Shown here piece after piece: positions 57,410 to 64,000 of a stretch of 64,000 nucleotides of DNA. A program made the translations under genes and the position numbers. The DNA comes from Ceratotherium simum simum. Taxonomy: Eukaryota > Chordata > Mammalia > Perissodactyla > Rhinocerotidae. The notes under the pieces are model-generated. The model ran no database searches and was not told the DNA's origin. It saw only the letters and a list, made by a program, of their open reading frames with translations. The stretch is taken from positions 11,492,127 through 11,556,126 of the forward strand of contig NW_004454224.1 of the NCBI RefSeq assembly GCF_000283155.1, read 5' to 3'. Every line of letters begins with the position of its first letter. Position 1 is the stretch's first letter.

Positions 57410-58763
57410 ATTTTACCTACATATAAAAGGTAAAACAATAAAACATCTAGAAAAAAAACATAGGAGAAAATGTTTGTTACTTTGGGGTAGGTAAATATCT
57501 CTCAGGACGTGAAAAGCACTAACCATAAAAAAAAAATTGATTGGGCCGGCCCTGTGGCTTGGTGGTTAAGTGCGCGCGCTGCAATGCTGGTGGCCCGGGT
57601 TCAGATCCCGGGTGCGCATCGAGGCACCACTTCTCCGTCCATCCTGAGGCCGAGTCCCACATACAGCAACTAGAAGGATGTGCAGCTATGACATACAACT
57701 ATCTACTGGGGCTTTGGGGGGAAAAAATTAAAAATAAATAAAATCTTTAAAAAAAAATTGATAAATTAGATTTCATCAAAATTTAAAACTTTGGTTCTTC
57801 AAAAGACACTGTTAAGAAAATGAAAAGGCAAGCTACAGGCTGGGAGAAAATATTCACTATACATGTATTTAACAAAAGTTGTATATCCAGAATATAATAA
57901 AGAACTCTTACCACTGTAATTAGCAGCCAAACAACCTGATTTTAAAATGGGCAAAAGATATGAAGAGACACTTCACCAAAGACAATATAAAAATGGCAAA
58001 TAAGCCCATGAAAAGATGCTCAACATTAGGAAAATGCAAATTAAAGCCACAATGAGATACCACTTGACACTCATTAGAGTGACTAAAATTTAAGAGACTG
58101 ACAGTACTAAGTGTTGATAGGATATGGGGCAACTAAAACTTTCATACGTTGTTGATGGGAATGTAAGATGGTAGAACCACTTTGGAAAACAGATTAGCAG
58201 TTTCTTATCAAGTTAAGTGTATGTATGCCATACCACCCAGCAATCCGACGCCTTGACATTTACCCAAGAGAAGTGAAAACATAGGCCTACACAAAGACTT
58301 GTACACAAATGTTCATAACAGCTTGATTCATCAGAGCCCAAAATTAGAAACAACCCAAAAGTTCATCAACTGATGAATGGATAACTACGTTTTAGTATAT
58401 TCACACAATGGAATATTACTCAGCAGCAACAATGAATGAGGTGCTGATATACGACAACATGGATGAATGTCACAGACATTGCATTGAGTGAAAGAAGCCA
58501 GATATGCTGAATGGTGGCATTTATATAAGTTCTAGAACAGGAAAAATTCATCTTTGATTATAGAAATCAAATTGCCTAGGATGGGAGAGGAGGGGAGAAT
58601 TGAATGCAAAGGGGAGTGAGGAAACTTTCTGGGCTGATGGAAATGTTCTAGATCTTCATTGGGTTGGTGGTTACACTGGTGCAACATTGAGCAAAACTAT
58701 ATGCTTAAAATATGTAATTTTGTTGTAGACAAATTATACTTCAATAAAGTTACAAAATTTTTA
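57410..58763 (+). mobile_element. L1 (L1M-type) 3' part, + strand
   Basis: ORF2 C-terminal and 3' UTR text: 'acataggagaaaatgtttgt', 'gatttcatcaaaatttaaaa', 'caagctacaggctgggagaa', 'gagacacttcaccaaagaca', 'gaaagaagccagatatgctg', ending 'ttatacttcaataaagttac'. It is a second L1 copy, separate from the one ending near 57,300, and is interrupted by an ERE at 57542-57750. Confidence 0.92.
57542..57750 (+). mobile_element. ERE1-type SINE inside the L1
   Basis: 'gggccggccctgtggcttgg' head, 'agcaactagaaggatgtgca' body and an A-rich tail. The L1 text 'aaaaattgat' is duplicated on both sides (ending at 57,541 and 57,762), which marks the target-site duplication. Confidence 0.95.
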
Positions 58764-58949
58764 GGGGGCGGCTGCTGGCATAGTGGTTAAGCTCGTGCAC
58801 TGTGCTTTGGCGGCCTGGGGTTCACAGGTTCGAATCCTAGGCATGGACCGATGCACCACTCATCAAGCCATGCTGTGGTGGCATCCCACGTACAAAATAG
58901 AGGAAGATGGGCACAGATCTTAGCTCAGGGCCAGTCCTCCTCACCAAAA
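58764..58949 (+). mobile_element. ERE-family SINE
   Basis: Diverged head 'ggggcggctgctggcatagt', 'ggttcgaatcctaggcatgg', and tail 'cacagatcttagctcagggc'. Flanking 'aaaattttta' repeats lie at about 58754-58763 and 58950-58959. It inserted exactly at the L1 3' end. Confidence 0.92.
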
Positions 58950-59035
58950 AAAATTTTTAAATCTCCATACTGATAATCTCCAATTCAAATACAACACTTC
59001 AGGATTCTTCCTCACCTTGCCCCATTCCATATTTC

Positions 59036-59339
59036 TTTTTTTTTTTCTTTGTGAGGAAGATCAGCCCTGAGCTAACATCCATGCTAATCCTCCTCTTTTT
59101 GCTGAGGAAGACTGGCTCTGAGCTAACATCTATTGCCAATCCTCCTCCTTTTTTTTTTCCCCCCCAAAGCCCCAGTAGATAGTTGTATGTCATAGTTGCA
59201 CATCCTTCTAGTGGCTGTATGTGGGACGCAGCCTCAGCGTCCCGGAGAAGCGGTGCGTCGGTGCGCACCCGGGATCCGAACCCCGGGCCGCCAGTAGCAG
59301 AGCACGCGCACTTAACCGCTAAGCCACGGGGCTGGCCCA
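59036..59339 (-). mobile_element. Composite ERE SINE (ERE1 plus foreign ERE tails)
   Basis: On the minus strand, a complete ERE1 unit (59,150-59,339) is followed by two 'gttagctcagagcc'/'gttagctcagggct' tail units typical of the other ERE subfamily (59,045-59,148). A single pair of 16-bp target-site duplications (59020-59035 and 59340-59355) encloses the whole block, so it entered as one unit. Confidence 0.93.
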
Positions 59340-59459
59340 CCCCATTCCATATTTCATCTCCCTTTTTTGGCAGTGCAGTCTCAGGTTCCCAACATCTATA
59401 TATTTATTCTTTCTTTTCTGTCCTTCATACAAAAACAGCAAAACAGTTTTAGAATTCCT

Positions 59460-60310
59460 ACATCAATACTTTTATCAACAACAAACCTATTAAGTAAAGT
59501 TCAAGATTTTTTTTGTAATTCTTAGGAAGTCCATGAACTATATTAAAAATTTACTTGAATTCTTGATTCTTTTTTCTATGTGGTTATATTATCAATTTGA
59601 TATACAATTAGGTTCATTTGTTACTGTTTATATTCAATTTTAGGATTTTTAAAAATCTCTTTTGATATATTTTTGAATCTGTAAAATAGTCATATGATTC
59701 AAGAGCTGAGACTATATGAAAACATACTTAGAGAAATCTCACTCCCATCCTCTTTCTTCCACCTCATTCTTACCTACCACTAGTAGTAAGCATTTTATTC
59801 ATTTCTAGTTTACTTCTCCTATGTTTCTTTTTTCAAATATGTATCTTATTTCCCCTTCTATCTTACACAAAGGTAGCGTACTACGTATTTAACAATTTAT
59901 TCTGATATGGAGAAATCGCTCCATGTCAGCTAATGGAAACTTCTTCACTTTTTTTTTTTTAATAGGTACACAGTATTGCATTGGGTGGGTTCATTTAATC
60001 TGTCTCTGTGGACAGGAACTTGGGTATTTCCAACATTCTGCTGTTACAAATAATGCTACAGTGAATAAGCTTGTGCATATGTTGTTATATGTTTGTGGAA
60101 GTGACTCTTCGGGGTAAATTCCTCGAAGTGGGATTGCTGGGTCAAAGGTAAAAGCTACCTCCTCTCATTAATACTAGCCAATTCCCTCCATAGAGGCTGG
60201 TCATTCTGTGCTCCTGTGTGTTTCTCCCAAGCCTTGCCAACAGAGTATACTGTCCGAGTTTTTTAGCTTTTGCCAATCTTATTTAGAGTGAAGTTGAGCA
60301 TCTTTTCGTA
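59460..60310 (-). mobile_element. Old L1 3'-end fragment
   Basis: Reverse-complement L1M text: 'acagtattgcattgggtggg', 'gctgttacaaataatgctac', 'gaagtgggattgctgggtca' and 'agtgaagttgagcatctttt'. The left part (59,460-59,900) is AT-rich and less certain. Confidence 0.65.
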
Positions 60311-60762
60311 TATTTAAGGGAGGACTGAAAACTCTTTAAGGCTTGGGACCCAAGCTGTATATTCCACCTACTACTCATCCTAACAGGTGCCCCATATGCA
60401 CTTGTTACATGAGTAAAGGAATGAACTGGATTCATCATGTTTGGACTCTGGTGAAACATGTCACCATGACAAGGTGACTTTTGTCGCAGGGTGGGGCAGT
60501 GCCAGGTGCCTGGCAGAGATCTAGTAAAAGAGGAGAAGGGCCTTCTAGAGGGAGCGAGTGCTGGACCTTCCCACTGCCAGGACCCCACCATAGGACCCGT
60601 AGAAGACCCTTCTCTCCCAGTAGGATGTAAAGAGTGCAGCGTTATGAGTCTAGAGACATCCACAAAGTCGTGTAATACACGACCCAATAACCCTTTTACC
60701 CTAGTAGCATTGTTTCTATTATGTTTAATATTTGTTAAATACATCAACATAGACACGGTAAG

Positions 60763-60906
60763 CAAGCCATGCTGTGGCAGCATCCCATATAAAGTGGAGG
60801 AGGATGGGCGTGGATGTTAGCCCAGGGCCACTCTTCCTCAGCAAAAAAAGAGGAAGATTGGCAGATGTTAGCTCAGGGCCGGTCTTCCTCACACACGCAC
60901 ACACAA
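60763..60906 (+). mobile_element. 5'-truncated ERE SINE fragment
   Basis: Starts inside the body ('caagccatgctgtggcagca') and has two tail units ('tggatgttagcccagggcc' and 'gcagatgttagctcagggc') and a CA-rich end. The head is missing and no clear target-site duplication is seen. Confidence 0.85.
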
Positions 60907-60909
60907 AAA

Positions 60910-62880
60910 AACCCACACAACCCCCAGGAGAAGTGCCTTAGATGGAGATCAGATTTCCCTGGCGTTGAGGACTGGCCTTCACAACTGGTGCATACATGAT
61001 TCTCACAGGCTGGACGGGACCAACAGACCAAACAGGAGGCGGGAGTGAAGTAGGAAGGTTCCATCAGCTTTGAGTGCTTACTGTGTAGCTGTCCCTGTGC
61101 TAGGTACACACGACAAGGACAAAATGCTCTCTAGCAGTGGAGACAGTGAAACGTGCTGTAGCAGTGTGATGTGCTATAATAGAATATGAACGGGTCGCCA
61201 CTGGGACTCTTCTTAGGGAAGGCTGCACAGAGAGAAGCAGCCTGCAGTCAAGGGTAGCACTTGCAGGACTGGGAACCATTGGGACCTCTGGATGAGGTGA
61301 AGGAGGCATCCACCCCAAAGGTTTCCTTCAAGGGACAAAGGACCAAAGTAGGGCTCAAGAAGGACCCAGGACCTTGTCCACCTTGTGGACCCCGCCTCAT
61401 CCTTAAATACTCAGCTAAAGGGCCATCTTCAGGAAGTCTGAGTTCCTACAGTGTCAGCTTCACACCTGTCTTGTGGCAGGGTTTGAAATTCACCTGCACG
61501 TCTTTGCTCTCCCTCTCTCCCACTATAGTAAGCTCTTGGAGCGTAGGCACTGGGGTCCAGATCATTTGCATCTGCCATGACTGGCACGAAGCTGTTGTTT
61601 TCTAGTTTAGGACTCGGTGGATGAACTGGAGACCTACCTGCAGAGAAAACTGGTGATTGTGTTGAGGATCCCATAGGTCCTAGGGGTGGTGTTAAGCCAA
61701 ATCCACTTCAAGCTGGCACTGCTGTGGCTTCGCTCTACTTCTAGACTAATTCAGAAACCTGTTCTTTTCCCTTGTTTACTTAGTTTCTTGGTACATTAGC
61801 TCCTTAAGCCTTCATGCCACTAGTGAATTTGTCTGAGTGGGAGGGTGGATAAATGTTGCCACACCTGAGTCAATAAAGAGTGAACCAGTGTGGCCCTCAT
61901 AGATGGGTGTGGCACTGGTAGTTACTATGACAGCTGGGGATGCCAGAGAGAACTACCGAACGGGGACAGAGGGAAGCAGGAAACATGGGACAGAATTAGG
62001 GCGAGCCATCCTGTAGCCTTCCCGTCTCTTCCTAATGGTGTCTTCCTTGACATCTCGGCAGCGGCACACCAGCCACCACCGCTTGTGACGTTCTTCAGAG
62101 CCTCCCGGCCACTGCTCTACCTCGACTCTCCTGTCACTCTGACACTCTCTCCTCTTGTTTACTAGTCTTCCACCTTCTTCCAGAGAGAATTTTCCCAAGT
62201 GCTACCTTTGGTCCTGTCTTCGCACCCTCTTCCTGTCCCTCTTCACTCTCGGAGAACTCATCCACGCTCGTGGGCTCAAGTGTCAGTTCTATGCAGGTGA
62301 TTCCCCTCTGTCCCACAGACACCACACTCTCCCCTGACCTCGCTGCTAGACTTGACCTCCAGGTTTCCATTGCCTGCTAGATATTTCCATTTGGGTGTCC
62401 TGTCATCATCTCAAACTAAACATGCATGAAATCGAGCCTGTCTTCCCCGCCCAGCTTCCATTTTTCTGCCCATGGCATCAGCATTCTCTCACCCACTTAA
62501 GCTCAAAACCTGAGTCATGTTTGACACCTCCCCCTGTGCTTCCCTTCTTCCCTTCCCAAACACAAGTCTTGCCATCTTCCTTTGCAACGTCTCTTAGAGC
62601 TCTTTGCCCTTTCTGTTCTGTCTGCTAATCCAGGTCTCAACGCCCATGTGTTGAATATTTGATAGCTTCCCACTTGGTCTTCTTCCCTGCAGTTTCTTCC
62701 CTCTCTAGTCTTTCTTTCATACGTGGCCAAATTCTCTAGAATGATTATTTTTATCCTTTCTGTCTGCCACTCAGAAACCTTCAGGGGCTCTCATCACCGT
62801 AGATAAGTCCAAACTCCTTTGCCTCAGGCTCAAGACCCGGTGTTTGGTCCCAGCCAACCTCACTGGCATTATCCCACATG
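60910..62880. other. Non-coding interval with L2-like fossils
   Basis: No exon recognised. 61,380-61,600 ('agctcttggagcgtaggcac', 'tttgctctccctctctccc') and 62,150-62,880 ('ccgtagataagtccaaactc', 'cactggcattatcccac') resemble L2-type LINE text with weak similarity. The interval otherwise looks unique. Confidence 0.4.
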
Positions 62881-62884
62881 ATAT

Positions 62885-63095
62885 GAGTGCAGGCTCTGGA
62901 GCCAGACCCTGAGATCAAATCCTATTCCCAACACTTAGATGCTCTGTGACTCTGGGCAAGTACTTAACCTCTCTGTGCCTGAATTTCCTCTTTAGAATTG
63001 CTTTATAAAAAGTTTTATAATCATGTCTAGGGTTGCTGTGAGGATAAAAGGCACTTAGAACAGTGTTAGATATGTGGTAAGCACTGAAACGCTAG
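62885..63095 (+). repeat. MIR SINE fossil
   Basis: Almost complete MIR: 'gcaggctctggagccagacc', 'ctctgtgactctgggcaagt', 'acttaacctctctgtgcctg', 'gggttgctgtgaggataaaa' and 'gtggtaagcactg'. Confidence 0.9.
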
Positions 63096-63869
63096 CTTTT
63101 TATTGCGCTGATTTTCATAGAGTGAGTCTGCAGTCTGCACGCTTCTCCCCTGGGCACACACGTCCACCTCTCCTTGTTGCCGTTGCTCAGCCCAGTCCCT
63201 CAGTCTAGAATGCTCTTCTCTGCCCGCCGGCTCTTACCCTCCGAGGGCCACTGACCTTGCATTTCCTCCCCATAAATGCTTGTTGGGTGCTTTCTGCAGT
63301 GCTGCGCAACCCAGCTGGGTGGGGTGGGCGTGTCGGGTATGTGAAGCCAGCCATAGGCCGCACGTGGCACATCTTCCTGGAGAGTTCATTTCCCTTGATA
63401 AGTTCATCTGTTTTCATGTTACAGCAACTACTCCAGACATGTCGTGGAGCAGAATGCAAAACTGGCCAAAAGTTTTTAAGCTAAAACACAAAACTACTAA
63501 GAACATTCAGAGTGGCAGTGTCTTGGGCCACCCCCCAGCCCCAGTGGGGAGTCTGCACTCATTCCGCAGGGGAAAGGTGTGAGAAGCAGGGACTTGGTGA
63601 GCAGAAGGGGCTTGGTGCAGATGAGGTAAGGCAGGGGTAGTGCCAAAGCTGTGGGCGGTGGCTGTCCCTGTGCCCGGGGCCCCCGCAATGAGGGTTCCTT
63701 TAGCATGTGGTGCTCTCTCCTTCCTGAGAACTCAGTGTCTCTACCACTCCTAGTTGCCCAAGGGAGCACTTGTATTACATTGTTCTTTAACTTCCCACAA
63801 GGGTAGGTCTTATCTCTTCACACCATCCTAGGCACCTGGAGCGCAGGGGCCAGTGGGAGTGCAGGTGCA

Positions 63870-64000
63870 GGGCGATCAGTGGGAAGACAGACCTGGTGTG
63901 AATTCAGGCCCTGATTGAGCGAGTCTTGTCCTCTCAGCCTCGGTTTCCTTATCTGTGAAACATGGATAGTACTTATCTAATGAGATTGTTCTGAGGAGTC
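63870..64000 (+). repeat. MIR SINE fossil running off the window
   Basis: 'ctctcagcctcggtttcctt', 'atctgtgaaacatggatagt' and 'ctaatgagattgttctgagg' match the second half of MIR. Confidence 0.75.

Noticed and set aside
1..64000. CRISPR arrays, operons or other prokaryotic systems
   Set aside because: Spliced genes, SINEs, LINEs and CpG islands show mammalian nuclear DNA; no regular short direct repeats with spacers were seen.

Overview
The window is nuclear genomic DNA from a placental mammal, almost certainly a perissodactyl and most likely a horse or other equid. The main evidence is about eleven copies of the tRNA-derived ERE (equine repetitive element) SINE, most with clear target-site duplications. 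The deeper repeat layer (MIR, L1M-type LINEs, MER5A, a MaLR LTR) is shared by all placental mammals. Three protein-coding genes lie head-to-tail on the + strand in the order GRK2 (ADRBK1), ANKRD13D, SSH3. This is the order known from human 11q13.2.

Region by region: 1-10,328 is CpG-rich at its start and then GRK2 intron 1; GRK2 coding exon 1 lies upstream of the window. 10,329-18,287 holds GRK2 exons 2-21 (651 complete codons plus the end of codon 38), followed by a 1.1-kb 3' UTR. 19.4-22.4 kb is intergenic and ends in the ANKRD13D CpG island, which is broken by a 371-base run of N. 22,417-32,776 holds ANKRD13D (15 coding exons, 605 aa); its intron 6 carries a 3.6-kb antisense L1. 33.6-41.7 kb holds SSH3 (14 coding exons, 648 aa) with its CpG island and polyadenylation signal. 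Every exon junction keeps frame across all three genes.

From 41.7 to 64 kb I find no protein-coding gene. This part holds an orphan CpG island (about 44.4-45.5 kb) with an RFX X-box and a ZNF143/THAP11-type element, then unique and anciently repetitive sequence. A nested repeat mosaic follows (50.5-60.3 kb: + strand L1, MaLR LTR, eight ERE SINEs), and the end is unremarkable sequence with L2- and MIR-like fossils.

The three proteins share themes rather than a pathway: GRK2 phosphorylates activated GPCRs, ANKRD13D is a ubiquitin-binding endocytic adaptor, and SSH3 is a slingshot phosphatase acting on cofilin. Being neighbours does not imply co-regulation. I see no undescribed multi-gene system. 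The most unusual items are an exact 34-bp copy of GRK2 exon 12 (the DLG kinase motif) inside GRK2 intron 14, a GC-AG intron in ANKRD13D, a tandem NAGNAG acceptor in SSH3, the orphan promoter island, and a composite ERE SINE.
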